From the NCBI RefSeq assembly GCF_900114715.1, contig NZ_FOTY01000003.1:1-64000 (forward strand): a stretch of 64,000 nt of DNA, in the 5' to 3' direction. The stretch's first letter is position 1. Every line of letters starts with the position of its first letter. This stretch comes from Salibacterium qingdaonense. Lineage in GTDB: Bacteria > Bacillota > Bacilli > Bacillales > Marinococcaceae. The translations under genes and the position numbers were made by a program. Positions 25,144 through 34,301 of the stretch are shown here, in pieces. The notes under the pieces are model-generated. The model did not search any database. It had not been told where the DNA came from and worked only from the letters and a program-made list of their open reading frames with translations.

Positions 25144-26280
25144 ATGGATACGTTGGTAATGATTGTGGTGATGACAGTGGTAGGATCTCTTATTGGCGGC
25201 GTGACAAATTCTCTTGCCATCAGGATGCTGTTCCGCCCGTTTCAACCGCTGTATATCGGAGGTGTGCGGATGCCGTTCACTCCGGGACTTATTCCAAAAC
25301 GAAGACAAGAAATGGCAGAGCAGATGGGGACTATGGTTGTCACCCACCTTCTCACCCCGGAAAGCCTACGGCAGAAACTGAAAAAATCCGATTTTCATGA
25401 CACCCTTCAGAACTGGCTTGCTGAAGAGATGTCCACGTTTCTTCATCAATCTTCTACATTGAGGGAGATAGCGGAAAAAACCGCCGGCAGAAAACTCCCT
25501 CTTGAGGAAAAGGGACGTGAATACGTGCAGCAGTCAATGGACCAGTGGCTCGAAAAAAATAAAGATAAGCCCCTGCAGGAAATGATTCCTGAAGCGGCGT
25601 TGAACAAAGCGGATAATCTGATCCCGGATTTTGCTTCCGAGGTGACCGAAAAAGGGGCGGATTATTTCCGCGGGGAGGAAGGAGCCCGGCAGCTCCAGCG
25701 ACTTCTGGATAAATTTCTGCAGGGCAAAGGATCGATGATGAATTTTTTGGGGTCCATGTTCGGCAGTGACAGAATTATTGAGAAGCTCCAGCCTGAAATC
25801 GTACGTTTTTTTGAAGATGAAACCTCGGAGACGTTTGTGAAAAACATACTGGAACAAGAATGGGGAAAGTGGAAACAAAAGCCGCTGTCTTCGATTCAAT
25901 CCTACATTCATACGGGCACAGTTTCCAATGAGCTGGTATCGTTTCTGGAAAAAGAACTGCCCGCACTCGAATACCTGGACCGCCCCTTGTCGGAATGGGC
26001 ACCGTCTTATGCAGACGTTATCACAAACCGCCTGCTTCCCGGCGTAGTCAGCCGGATGCAGTCCTTTCTCATCGACCGCCTGCCCGGTCTTTTTGCAAGG
26101 CTTCAACTGGACGAGGTCGTTACAGAACAGGTGAACGCATTTTCGGTGGAGAGACTCGAAGATATGGTTCTTTCGATATCGAGACGGGAATTTAAAATGA
26201 TCACTTATCTCGGGGCGCTGCTCGGTGGTGTGGTTGGATTATTTCAGGGAGTGATTGTGGTTCTTTTTTCCATTGGATAA
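25144..26280 (+). CDS. yheB: UPF0754/DUF445 membrane protein YheB
   Basis: 378 aa protein with an N-terminal membrane helix (~2-22) and a C-terminal one (~350-375) flanking a long soluble helical region, the DUF445 pattern. GGVTNSLAIRMLFRPFQPLYIGG and MPFTPGLIPKRR are family signatures. ATG 25144 follows AAAGGAGCTTGAAC. The next gene is yheA, as in B. subtilis. Function is unknown. Confidence 0.9.
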   Translation: MDTLVMIVVMTVVGSLIGGVTNSLAIRMLFRPFQPLYIGGVRMPFTPGLIPKRRQEMAEQMGTMVVTHLLTPESLRQKLKKSDFHDTLQNWLAEEMSTFLHQSSTLREIAEKTAGRKLPLEEKGREYVQQSMDQWLEKNKDKPLQEMIPEAALNKADNLIPDFASEVTEKGADYFRGEEGARQLQRLLDKFLQGKGSMMNFLGSMFGSDRIIEKLQPEIVRFFEDETSETFVKNILEQEWGKWKQKPLSSIQSYIHTGTVSNELVSFLEKELPALEYLDRPLSEWAPSYADVITNRLLPGVVSRMQSFLIDRLPGLFARLQLDEVVTEQVNAFSVERLEDMVLSISRREFKMITYLGALLGGVVGLFQGVIVVLFSIG

Positions 26281-26367
26281 AAAGAAGAGAGAATCAGGTA
26301 AAACGGATGATTTCTGCATTTCATTCATGTTATGCTCGGTTAAGATTGTAAAAAGGAGGACTATGCA

Positions 26368-26736
26368 ATGTCCAATGTATACGACAAAGCACGCGAACTA
26401 GCTCAGGATTTGAGAGACAGTGATGAATTCCAAAATCTAAAAAACCTTCATGAAGAAGTGGAACAGGACGAAGTAGCCAAGCGTATGCTTGATAACTTCC
26501 GTTCCCTGCAGCTTGATCTGCAGCAAAAGCAGATGCAGGGCGAGCAGCCGACAGAAGAAGAAATCACGCAGGCGCAGAAACAATTTGAAATGGTGCAGCA
26601 GCATGAAGTTATTTCCAAGTTGATGGAAGTGGAACAACAGATGAGCACCACTATTCAGGATTTGAATAAAATCATTACCGAGCCTCTTGAAGATCTTTAT
26701 GGTAACCCTGAAGATCAAATGGGAGAGCAGGAATAA
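26368..26736 (+). CDS. yheA: UPF0342 (YlbF/YmcA fold) protein YheA
   Basis: 122 aa, predicted all-helical. It belongs to the family of YlbF and YmcA, whose members form helical oligomers and, for the paralogues, modulate RNase Y. Blocks NVYDKARELAQDLRDSDEF and FEMVQQHEVISKLMEVEQQM are typical. AAAAAGGAGG precedes the ATG. It follows yheB with an 87 nt gap and has a terminator. Confidence 0.92.
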   Translation: MSNVYDKARELAQDLRDSDEFQNLKNLHEEVEQDEVAKRMLDNFRSLQLDLQQKQMQGEQPTEEEITQAQKQFEMVQQHEVISKLMEVEQQMSTTIQDLNKIITEPLEDLYGNPEDQMGEQE

Positions 26737-26743
26737 TCATATC

Positions 26744-26778
26744 AAAAGAGCCGGCAGCACACGCTGCCGGCTCTTTTT
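26744..26778 (+). terminator. Terminator after yheA
   Basis: AAAAGAGCCGGCAGC / GCTGCCGGCTCTTTTT perfect stem with T-run. Confidence 0.93.
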
Positions 26779-26860
26779 GGTCCGCACGTCTTGTTCTAAG
26801 GCGGGAAGGATCTGCATAGGATGACGGTAGATCAGGCCAGGCGCCAAGGAGGGACATGAC

Positions 26861-27700
26861 GTGGGATATCGACTGCTAGCCATGAGCATTGATGGAGTCC
26901 TTTTGAAGTCCAATGACAGAATGAGCCGTGAGACGAAAGAAGCTGTAGATTTTGTTAGAAATAAAGGGGTGTACACCCTTCTTGTAACGAACCGCAGTTT
27001 TGGAGCCGCGAAAAAAGCGGCACGGCATTTAAAGATGGAGCATGAAATGATTTGTCATGGTGGTGCACTCACAGCCGGACAGTCCGGTACGACGATTCTT
27101 GAAGCTCGTATGTCTGCCGAAATGGTGTACGACGCCACAGCGTGCATGGAAATGTATCCATGCCGCATCCAGCTGGAAAGCCAGGATTATGAATGGGAAA
27201 ACAAAGAGCCTGCAGCGAAAAATGTGCTGGGAAAAATTCAATTCAGCCTGGGAGAAGGACTTTTTCAGCCGAAAACGTATACAGACAGGGTGTCTGCTTC
27301 GGCGGCGGAGAAGCAATTGAGTGCGCTTCGTTTGTTCGGTCATTTCGAAAGCACACGGGATGCTGAACACTGCCGCGGACTGCTTGAGGAAAAAATACCA
27401 GGTATCAGTGTGGACCAGCAGGAAAACAGTATAACGATAAAAAAAGAGGAAGCGTCCAAGGAACATGCATTAACCTGGTTGATGTCCGAACTTGGCATTG
27501 AACCTGAAGAAATGATCTACATCGGTTCCGGGACAGCTGACATCTCTGTCCTTGATATGGCAGAAATCGGTGTGGCAATGGGACAGAGCCCGGACGAAGT
27601 AAAACAACATGCAGACTGGATTACAAGGTCCAACGATCAAAACGGTCTGGCTTACATGGTAAAAGAAGTATTTCGAAAGCAGATGAAAGTGGAAGTGTAA
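26861..27700 (+). CDS. HAD-superfamily (Cof-like) protein, YhaX position, degenerate active site
   Basis: 279 aa protein with the fold of IIB-type HAD phosphatases, including a cap domain between the two Rossmann halves. Motif I reads LAMSIDGVLL, so the usual nucleophile Asp is Ser9; motif IV reads GSGTADISVL (near 221), where the metal-binding GD...ND acids are reduced. Motif II Thr in LLVTNRS and a Lys in KEHALTWL remain. It may therefore be a non-catalytic or altered enzyme. GTG start with AAGGAGG upstream. In B. subtilis the HAD gene yhaX lies near yheA, which suggests orthology; whether YhaX shares the substitutions I cannot verify. Confidence 0.8.
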   Translation: MGYRLLAMSIDGVLLKSNDRMSRETKEAVDFVRNKGVYTLLVTNRSFGAAKKAARHLKMEHEMICHGGALTAGQSGTTILEARMSAEMVYDATACMEMYPCRIQLESQDYEWENKEPAAKNVLGKIQFSLGEGLFQPKTYTDRVSASAAEKQLSALRLFGHFESTRDAEHCRGLLEEKIPGISVDQQENSITIKKEEASKEHALTWLMSELGIEPEEMIYIGSGTADISVLDMAEIGVAMGQSPDEVKQHADWITRSNDQNGLAYMVKEVFRKQMKVEV

Positions 27701-27742
27701 AAAGAAGGGAGCTGCTCATGTACCAAAGCAGCTCCCTTCTTG
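27701..27742 (+). terminator. Terminator after the HAD gene
   Basis: AAGAAGGGAGCTGCT / AGCAGCTCCCTTCTT perfect 15 bp stem followed by TGTATG. The T-run is short, but the stem is very strong. Confidence 0.85.
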
Positions 27743-27829
27743 TATGCTCAAGAGCTGGATTCCTTTATTCGAGGTGATCGTTACCCCCCGATTCGTGAAA
27801 GCAGTGTTTTTCATACGGATAAAATGTTC

Positions 27830-28077
27830 CACGGCTGTTGATTATGCGAATATAGGAAGCGTTTCGTTGGACTCCGCCTTTCCTGCCCGCTTTCCGCGGG
27901 CGTCGCCTCAGCTACCGGGAAAATCACCCGGTGATCTTCGGCTGACGCTTCTCCCGCTGGAGTCGGGCAGACGGCTCCGCCCAACGAAAAAGAAGGGGGG
28001 ATACATGCTTTGATCACAGATGCACCCTCCTCATAGAACCCTTTCCCCTTCCTTTATGTGGTAAATCAACAGGCGTG
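27830..28077. mobile_element. MITE-like element, copy 1 (248 bp)
   Basis: The ends are inverted repeats, CACGGCTGTTGATT at the left and CACGCCTGTTGATT read inward from the right (13 of 14 match). The element is flanked by an exact 9 bp direct repeat AAAATGTTC (27821-27829 and 28078-28086), a target-site duplication. About 200 bp of the interior is identical to copy 2 at 39047-39293. It holds a GC-rich scaffold with nested hairpins (27894-27951) and no transposase. It occupies most of the gap between the HAD gene and the lytic transglycosylase gene. Confidence 0.88.
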
Positions 28078-28149
28078 AAAATGTTCATCAAAATGCCGCT
28101 TGGATACCTGCCCCGTTGTTGTTTAAGATGAATGGGGGAGGTGTGAAAC

Positions 28150-28800
28150 ATGGCGGCATCCAGACGGCGGAAACGATTTTCTTCTGCACTCCTTTTGTTC
28201 ATCATGATGTTTCTGGCGGCAGTTGTGATATGGAACGTCATTCCGGAAATGGAGTATTCTCCTTCTCCTTCCCGTGAAAGCAATGATTCGTCTTTTGCAG
28301 AAAATGAAGTACCTGAAGAGTACCTTTCTATCTACAGAGAAGCCGAAGACGAATATGATGTGTCGTGGGAAGTACTGGCAGCCGTTCACCGGGTGGAGAC
28401 GGTGTTTTCCACGATGGACGAGCTGGAAAGCCCGGTTGGTGCTGTCGGCCATACCCAGTTCATGCCATGCTCGTTTATCGGCTGGAGTTATGAAGGGTGT
28501 CAGGGTAAAGGGGATATTGACATTTCCCGTGAAGCGTTGACAAATACAGCGGCCATAGAGGAACACGGTGGTTACGGTGTGGATGCGGATAACAGCGGAA
28601 AAGCAGATCCATATAATATAAAAGATGCTGTTTTTTCGACGGCCAACTATCTTGCCGCTAACGGAGCAGCTGATGGAGAACTGCGGGATGCTTTGTTTCA
28701 ATACAACCAGGCGGACTGGTATGTGGAAAAAGTGCTTTCCTTTTCCGACGCATATGAGAATAACCACAAACCGGTTTCTCTGCCGGAAACAAATCCATAG
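28150..28800 (+). CDS. Lytic transglycosylase-domain protein (SLT/MltB-like)
   Basis: 216 aa with a basic N-terminus and a membrane anchor or signal sequence (~11-30), then a lysozyme-like domain. The catalytic Glu is probably Glu83 in AAVHRVETVF; QFMPCSFIGW and DPYNIKDAVFSTANYLAANG match the MltB/SLT-2-like pattern of peptidoglycan lytic transglycosylases. A predicted extracytoplasmic enzyme cutting glycan strands. GGGGAGGTG precedes the ATG. Role in sporulation or germination is possible but not shown. Confidence 0.82.
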   Translation: MAASRRRKRFSSALLLFIMMFLAAVVIWNVIPEMEYSPSPSRESNDSSFAENEVPEEYLSIYREAEDEYDVSWEVLAAVHRVETVFSTMDELESPVGAVGHTQFMPCSFIGWSYEGCQGKGDIDISREALTNTAAIEEHGGYGVDADNSGKADPYNIKDAVFSTANYLAANGAADGELRDALFQYNQADWYVEKVLSFSDAYENNHKPVSLPETNP

Positions 28801-28877
28801 GTCCCGGAATTCCTGCCACTGCACATTCGTCCTGCTTCCTGAATAATATGTCTATGAAAAAGGAGGCGGATGTCAAG

Positions 28878-29234
28878 ATGAACCCGATGCAGATGCATGA
28901 AATATGCAGGCAGAATATCGGACACTATGTCCTGGTACAAATGAACAACAACGAACAGATAGAAGGCTATATGGAACATGTGGATAACAACCATGTGTAC
29001 ATGTTGGTGCCGGAAAACAATCCCGCACCCATGGCCAATCCGAACGCGCAGGGAATGCCCGGCGCCGGCAGTAATCAGCCGGTGAACCGGCAGTACCCAG
29101 GTGGCTACGGCGGCTACGGCGGTTACGGCGGATATGGGGGATATGGGGGACATGGAGGGTACGGTCAGGGAGCCCGCTTCCGCCGGCTTGTCCTGCCTTT
29201 GACTGCCCTTGTAGCGCTCTCCACATTGTTTTAA
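28878..29234 (+). CDS. Small protein with Gly-Tyr repeats and C-terminal hydrophobic tail
   Basis: 118 aa in three parts. Residues 1-42 (including HEICRQNIGHYVLVQMNNNE and GYMEHVDNNHVYMLVP) look like a small beta-barrel of the Sm/Hfq type. Residues ~68-93 are GGYGGYGGYGGYGGYGG-type repeats. The tail RRLVLPLTALVALSTLF is basic then hydrophobic. AAGGAGG lies 11 nt before the ATG at 28878. Similar tripartite small proteins occur in spore-formers and may be coat-associated, but I cannot name the family. Confidence 0.65.
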   Translation: MNPMQMHEICRQNIGHYVLVQMNNNEQIEGYMEHVDNNHVYMLVPENNPAPMANPNAQGMPGAGSNQPVNRQYPGGYGGYGGYGGYGGYGGHGGYGQGARFRRLVLPLTALVALSTLF

Positions 29235-29269
29235 ATCCCGGGGCTGCATATCGCGGGCTCTGAGAAGAA

Positions 29270-29313
29270 AAAAGCGTTTCCGATTATCAGTAATGATAGT
29301 CGGAAGCGCTTTG
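29270..29313 (+). terminator. Terminator before yhaO
   Basis: AAAGCGTTTCCGATTATC / GATAGTCGGAAGCGCTTT stem followed by GTTTGGTT; the T-run is interrupted. Confidence 0.75.
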
Positions 29314-29409
29314 TTTGGTTTGAGGGATTTTCTAAAATGTACGACCGTATGTTCACGTTTTCATGATATAATAACACAATAAAGTATGCAGGAAAGGCTG
29401 AGATGTGCG

Positions 29410-30642
29410 ATGAAACTGCGGTTTATTCATACTGCCGACCTCCATCTCGGGTCTACTGTCCCTGCGGGGGCAGGAGCGGAGCCGCGATTGAAGGAACAAC
29501 TGGAAAACAGCATAGACCGTGCAGTGGAACATATGGTTCAGGATGCGGTGGAACTCCAGGTTGATTTTCTGATTATTGCCGGAGATTTGTTTGACCAGGA
29601 GAATCGAAGCCTGAGACATCAGATTTTTTTGAAGCAGCAGTTTGAAACACTGAACCAAAACGGAATATTTGTTTATCTGATTTATGGCAATCATGATCCG
29701 GTGGACCGCCGCTACGCGCCTTCCGGATGGCCGGAGAATGTGCACGTTTTCGATACGGAACCGGACATGAAAATATTCCATAAACACAATGCACCGGCTG
29801 CTCATCTTTACGGATGCAGCTACAAAGGGAAAACGCAGCAAAACGTGGCCGCGGAATTTATAAAACAACCGGGGGCCCCTTTTCATATCGGGCTTTTGCA
29901 CGGCGAGGAAAAAAAGAAAGACAGTCATTCCTATGCTCCGTTTTACAAAGAAGAACTGGAGGAAAAACGTTTTGACTACTGGGCGCTCGGCCATATACAT
30001 ACAAGACAGTTTTTGTCGGAACGAATCGGTTATCCCGGCAATATTCAAGGGCGTCATCGAAAGGAAACAGGAGAGAAAGGTTACTTTTTGGTGGAGCTTA
30101 ATGAAGAAGCCGTTGAGGTGACGTTCCGGCCGGCAGCGGAAGTTGTATTTGCGGCATTGGATATTTCGATTGAGGATTGTTCCGGTTTTGATGAACTGAC
30201 AGACAAAGTACTCCGCCGCGTATCAGAGATGGAATACGCGGGTGCGGCCGGATTGTGGCTTGAGATAATATTGAGTGGACGCGGTATTCTAAGTGATTAT
30301 GTGGAAGAGGAGAAAGAAGGCTGGCTGGATATCTTAAACAGAATCGGCGGAGCGGAACGTCCGTTCTTTTATGTGTACCGGCTTGAGGATGCTACGATTG
30401 CCGATTTGCAGCCGGAATCACTTGTGAAGGAAAACCATTTTCTTGGTGATGTTGCAAGAGCGGCTGAAAAGCTGAAACAGGAGCCAAAGCGGCTGGAAGA
30501 AACATGGAACACGTTACACCAATCGAAAGGGCCGGGCATGTATCTTTCCCGGGATCATGAAGAAGAAACACAGGATGTGCTGGATGACGCAGAACGGCTG
30601 CTTTGGCAGCTGTGGGGAAAGGAGACAGCCGATGAGGATTGA
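29410..30642 (+). CDS. yhaO: SbcD-like metallophosphoesterase YhaO
   Basis: 410 aa nuclease subunit of the MRE11/SbcD type. All phosphoesterase motifs are present: HTADLHLGS (~7-15), IIAGDLFDQ, LIYGNHDPVD, LLHGEE and WALGHIHTRQ. It is expected to coordinate two metals and to work with the ATPase YhaN, whose gene overlaps its 3' end by 11 nt. The start ATG at 29410 begins MKLRFIHTADLH; GGAAAGG lies about 15 nt upstream. A DNA repair or processing function is inferred from the family. Confidence 0.92.
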   Translation: MKLRFIHTADLHLGSTVPAGAGAEPRLKEQLENSIDRAVEHMVQDAVELQVDFLIIAGDLFDQENRSLRHQIFLKQQFETLNQNGIFVYLIYGNHDPVDRRYAPSGWPENVHVFDTEPDMKIFHKHNAPAAHLYGCSYKGKTQQNVAAEFIKQPGAPFHIGLLHGEEKKKDSHSYAPFYKEELEEKRFDYWALGHIHTRQFLSERIGYPGNIQGRHRKETGEKGYFLVELNEEAVEVTFRPAAEVVFAALDISIEDCSGFDELTDKVLRRVSEMEYAGAAGLWLEIILSGRGILSDYVEEEKEGWLDILNRIGGAERPFFYVYRLEDATIADLQPESLVKENHFLGDVARAAEKLKQEPKRLEETWNTLHQSKGPGMYLSRDHEEETQDVLDDAERLLWQLWGKETADED

Positions 30643-33550
30643 AGCACTCCACATTTACGGATTTGGAAAGTTTCAGGATGAAAAGATAGCTGTGGATTCC
30701 TCCTATCACGTTTTTCAGGGGAAGAATGAAACGGGAAAATCAACAATCCGCGCATTTATCCAGGCTGTGTTGTTTGGATTTCCAAGCAAAAAAGAACAAG
30801 CCCGCCGTTATGAGCCCAAAGAAGGGAACCGTCATGGCGGAAGTCTCACCATACGGCTTGAAGACGGGACGCAGGCTGTAGTGGAGCGGACCGCCGGAAG
30901 AAAATCAGCGGGGGATGTCCTCGTTTATACGGAGGACGGCAGACAGCACGGACCGGAGTGGCTGGAAGGACTGTTAGGAAGCCTCGACCGCGGCATGTTT
31001 CAGGGAATTTTTTGTTTCGGGCTTGAGGGGTTGGGCGAGATTCAGCAGCTGCAGGGGAGCGATTTAAATCAGTATATTTACGAAGCGGGGATGACGGGCA
31101 CCAAACATATTGCTTCCATCGAAAAAAAGCTTCAGCACCATCTGGATCAGCTGTATAAACCAAAAGGACAGAAACCTGAAATGAATGTCCTTCTCCAGGA
31201 ACTCCATGAAAATAAGAAAGAACTGCGGGAATGGGAAGCCAGGTTTGACACCTATGACCGTCTTGTCCGTCAAAGAGAAGACATAGGAAACAAAATGGCA
31301 GAACTCAAACATAAAAAGGCTGACCTGAAGATGGAAAAGGAGCAGCTGGAGCGTAGAAAGACGCTCCTTTCAGTGTATCGTGAATTACAGGAAGTCTATC
31401 ATCACTTACAAAAACTGCAGCCATTTGAACACATACCGCTTGATTGGGAAGAACAAAACACCGCTTATCACGAGCAGCGAAAAGAAGCCGGCTCCGAGGA
31501 AGAAAACCAGGCGCTTGCCGAGCAGCAGATTGCCGGAAGAAATCAAGGGGCTGCAGTGAACCGGGAGATACGCCCGGTACAAGATAACATTTATGCCCTG
31601 AAAGAGAAGCTTCCTGTATATCGAAAATACAAGGATGACTATAACCGGCTCCAGCAGGAAGCCGCCCGGCATAAAACAAACCTGGAAGAAAAACAGCATC
31701 GTCTTGGGATCACGGAAGAATCCAGACTCGCCGGAGCAAAGACGACCATGAGCGCCGAGGAAGAGCTGCACGATATTACCGGAAAAGCAAAGGGGCTGCA
31801 GGAGCGCATCCGGCTTCTGGAGGAACAGGTGCAGCAGCATCTGGATCAGCTTGCGCTGCTTCAAAAAGACGTGGATACTCATGAACAGTATCGTCGTTCC
31901 GAAGAAGAGAAACAAAGTAGTACAGAAGCTCTCAAAAGGCAGCAAGCAGGAAAAAGCGGGTCTCGTCCGGCTTGGCAGCAGCCGGTGCTTTTGCTGCAGC
32001 TGGCGTCTGTTATTTTTTTCACCCTGGGAATGTCGGAGATGATCACCGGTCACTGGCTGATGGGCCTGATTATGTTCGGAGCCGGGCTGTCTTCTGCCGT
32101 TCTCTGGATTCTGCAGCACCAGCTCCGCGCTGTGAAGGACGGGGATGCGGAACCCGACAAAGATGCTGTGCAGCACACAGCGGAACTTCATGCGGATCAG
32201 CGTCTTGAGACAACGATCCGGGAGAAACAATGGGAGTACGACCGGGAATTGAATGCATACCAGTCCACACTTGATAAAAAGCGGGAAGCCCGGGAAAAGC
32301 AGCAGGAGCTGGAGGGTGTGATGGAGAAATGGACCGAGACGTATCATATTCCGCCCCCTGCATCCCTTCTACAGGCCACTGCCCTTTTTACCGCTGTCCA
32401 GGAATGGCAGAAAGAACACAGGCAGCTGCAGGTGGTGGAAAAGGAAATGGAGACGTTGGCACAGCTCCTTTCTGATATCGAACAGGAAACAGCAGAAGCG
32501 GCAGCTGCAGCCGGTCTCTCTCAAGGACCGGTGGAACAAACCATTCATGCAGCATTGAACATAGTGGAGAAAGAAGAAGCCAAGCAAAAGCAATACGAGC
32601 AGGACCTCAGGGACTGGGAAACGGTTCGGAGCCGGAAACACTACTACAAAGCAAGAAGAGAACAGGCAGAACGATCGATTCAGCATCTGTATCATTTAAG
32701 CGGAGTCCATTCCGGTGAAGAATTCCAGCAGGCCGTCGCGGAAAAAAAACGGTACAACGAATGGAAAGCTAAAGAGAACTGGCTGCTGGACACGATGCGT
32801 CGTTCTCTTGATGACCAGGAAACGACCGATGCATGGTTTGAAACATTTGAAAAAGACGAGAGTGATCCGGATGAGGCGATTGAAGACATCGAAGAAACAG
32901 AGCAGCAATTGGATAATGAAGAAGATGAGAACAGGAATCAACTGGCTGCAGTAAATCAGGAAATCCGGACCGTTGAAGAGGGTGGAACGTATGAACAGAT
33001 GCTGCAGCAGTATGAAGAGAAAAAGTTGAAACTGCACCATCTCGCACGAAGCTGGAAAACATACAGGGCAGCCCGCGCGATACTGAATGAAGCAAAATCC
33101 ATGTATGAGCAGGAAAGACAGCCGGAAGTCATTCGAAATGCTTCCTCTTACTTTTCCTATTTGACCTCATCCCATTATGAACGATTATTTGCTCCGCTTG
33201 GTGAAGAAACATTTATCGTTGAAGACACCCATGGATTTCGTTTCACACCGGAGGAGCTGAGCCGCGGCACAGCGGAACAATTATATTTGTCTCTTCGTCT
33301 CGCTTTGGCAGAAAGCTATCATCACAACCAGACCCTGCCGTTTATTTTGGATGATCCATTTGTTAACTTTGACAGGGAACGTCAAAGTATGGTTTTTTCT
33401 CTTTTGACCAACCTGTCGTCCCACAGACAGATTTTGTATTTCACATGTGAACATATTCCTGAATCACCGTCCGCGATCAGCAGCCGCCGTACTTCTTCTG
33501 AAGAGGGCGCAGCGGCCGCCGGCGATTCATTTACGCGCACTCTGCTCTAA
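30632..33550 (+). CDS. yhaN: SbcC/Rad50-like ATPase YhaN
   Basis: 972 aa. Walker A GKNETGKST lies at 30-38 (Lys36), the ABC-type signature LSRGTAEQLYLSLRLAL near 885-900, and Walker B LPFILDDPFVNFD near 902-914. Between them are long Glu/Gln-rich coiled coils. Unlike Rad50, the middle has two hydrophobic segments (~451-494) that look membrane-spanning, as known for YhaN-type proteins. Overlap with yhaO indicates a translationally coupled nuclease-ATPase complex. GGAAAGGAG precedes the ATG. Confidence 0.92.
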   Translation: MRIEALHIYGFGKFQDEKIAVDSSYHVFQGKNETGKSTIRAFIQAVLFGFPSKKEQARRYEPKEGNRHGGSLTIRLEDGTQAVVERTAGRKSAGDVLVYTEDGRQHGPEWLEGLLGSLDRGMFQGIFCFGLEGLGEIQQLQGSDLNQYIYEAGMTGTKHIASIEKKLQHHLDQLYKPKGQKPEMNVLLQELHENKKELREWEARFDTYDRLVRQREDIGNKMAELKHKKADLKMEKEQLERRKTLLSVYRELQEVYHHLQKLQPFEHIPLDWEEQNTAYHEQRKEAGSEEENQALAEQQIAGRNQGAAVNREIRPVQDNIYALKEKLPVYRKYKDDYNRLQQEAARHKTNLEEKQHRLGITEESRLAGAKTTMSAEEELHDITGKAKGLQERIRLLEEQVQQHLDQLALLQKDVDTHEQYRRSEEEKQSSTEALKRQQAGKSGSRPAWQQPVLLLQLASVIFFTLGMSEMITGHWLMGLIMFGAGLSSAVLWILQHQLRAVKDGDAEPDKDAVQHTAELHADQRLETTIREKQWEYDRELNAYQSTLDKKREAREKQQELEGVMEKWTETYHIPPPASLLQATALFTAVQEWQKEHRQLQVVEKEMETLAQLLSDIEQETAEAAAAAGLSQGPVEQTIHAALNIVEKEEAKQKQYEQDLRDWETVRSRKHYYKARREQAERSIQHLYHLSGVHSGEEFQQAVAEKKRYNEWKAKENWLLDTMRRSLDDQETTDAWFETFEKDESDPDEAIEDIEETEQQLDNEEDENRNQLAAVNQEIRTVEEGGTYEQMLQQYEEKKLKLHHLARSWKTYRAARAILNEAKSMYEQERQPEVIRNASSYFSYLTSSHYERLFAPLGEETFIVEDTHGFRFTPEELSRGTAEQLYLSLRLALAESYHHNQTLPFILDDPFVNFDRERQSMVFSLLTNLSSHRQILYFTCEHIPESPSAISSRRTSSEEGAAAAGDSFTRTLL

Positions 33551-33617
33551 GCAGAGGATGGATCTGAATCAGGGCAGACTGATGGACGACATTCTTGTCG
33601 GGAAAGGAATCAGATGA

Positions 33618-34301
33618 ATGAATAACTACATCGTGTATTTAGTGGAAGATGAAGCGAATTTGTCGGAAGTACTGAAAGCTTATATGGAAAAAGAAGGATG
33701 GCAGGTCACCGTGTATGATAATGGTGCCGATGCACTGGAAGCTGTCCAGGAACCGCCTCATTTGTGGGTGCTTGATATCATGCTTCCCGGTACGGACGGC
33801 TTTCAGGTCCTTAAAGGGATCCGTGAAGAAGAAGGAGATGTACCGGTCATTTTTATTTCTGCGAGAGATCAGGATCTCGACCGCGTTCTCGGTCTTGAAA
33901 TGGGAAGTGATGACTACCTGGCCAAGCCGTTTCTCCCGCAGGAACTTCTTATCCGGGCGAAAAAACTTCTTTCGCGTGTTTACGACTCCACCAGCCAGGA
34001 AAGCAGAAAAATCGAATTGAATGATTACCTGATTGATCCCGAAGCCCGCATTATTACGGATCAGGAAAACCCGGAAGAACCACTGGATTTAACAACGAAA
34101 GAAATGGACCTTGTGCTCCTTCTCACCGAAGACGTAGGCACGGCTCTTTCCAGAGAAGCAATTATTGAAAGCGTATGGGGCGAGAACTATGTAGGATCAG
34201 AGAGGGCAGTGGATGATGTCGTGCGGCGCGTCCGCAAAAAAATGCCCCGCATTCATCTTGAAACACTCTACGGTTACGGATACCGTATTTTATCCTCATG
34301 A
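33618..34301 (+). CDS. cssR: Secretion-stress response regulator CssR
   Basis: 227 aa OmpR-family regulator. The receiver domain has the acidic pair in VEDEANL and phosphoacceptor Asp53 in VLDIMLPG; Lys in YLAKPFLP closes the site. The C-terminal winged helix ends RKKMPRIHLETLYGYGYRILSS. Wording such as PHLWVLDIMLP and DRVLGLEMGSDDYLAKPFLPQEL closely follows B. subtilis CssR, which induces the HtrA/HtrB quality-control proteases. GGAAAGGA is 9 nt before the ATG. The gene overlaps cssS by 4 nt. Confidence 0.93.
   Translation: MNNYIVYLVEDEANLSEVLKAYMEKEGWQVTVYDNGADALEAVQEPPHLWVLDIMLPGTDGFQVLKGIREEEGDVPVIFISARDQDLDRVLGLEMGSDDYLAKPFLPQELLIRAKKLLSRVYDSTSQESRKIELNDYLIDPEARIITDQENPEEPLDLTTKEMDLVLLLTEDVGTALSREAIIESVWGENYVGSERAVDDVVRRVRKKMPRIHLETLYGYGYRILSS

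Noticed and set aside
24946-25347. Minus-strand frame upstream of yheB
   Set aside because: It overlaps the yheB start region, has no ribosome binding site, and yheB is clearly the coding strand.
27811-28017. Open frames inside the MITE-like copies
   Set aside because: The frames cover inverted-repeat DNA, lack ribosome binding sites, and appear on both strands; an element-derived artefact.
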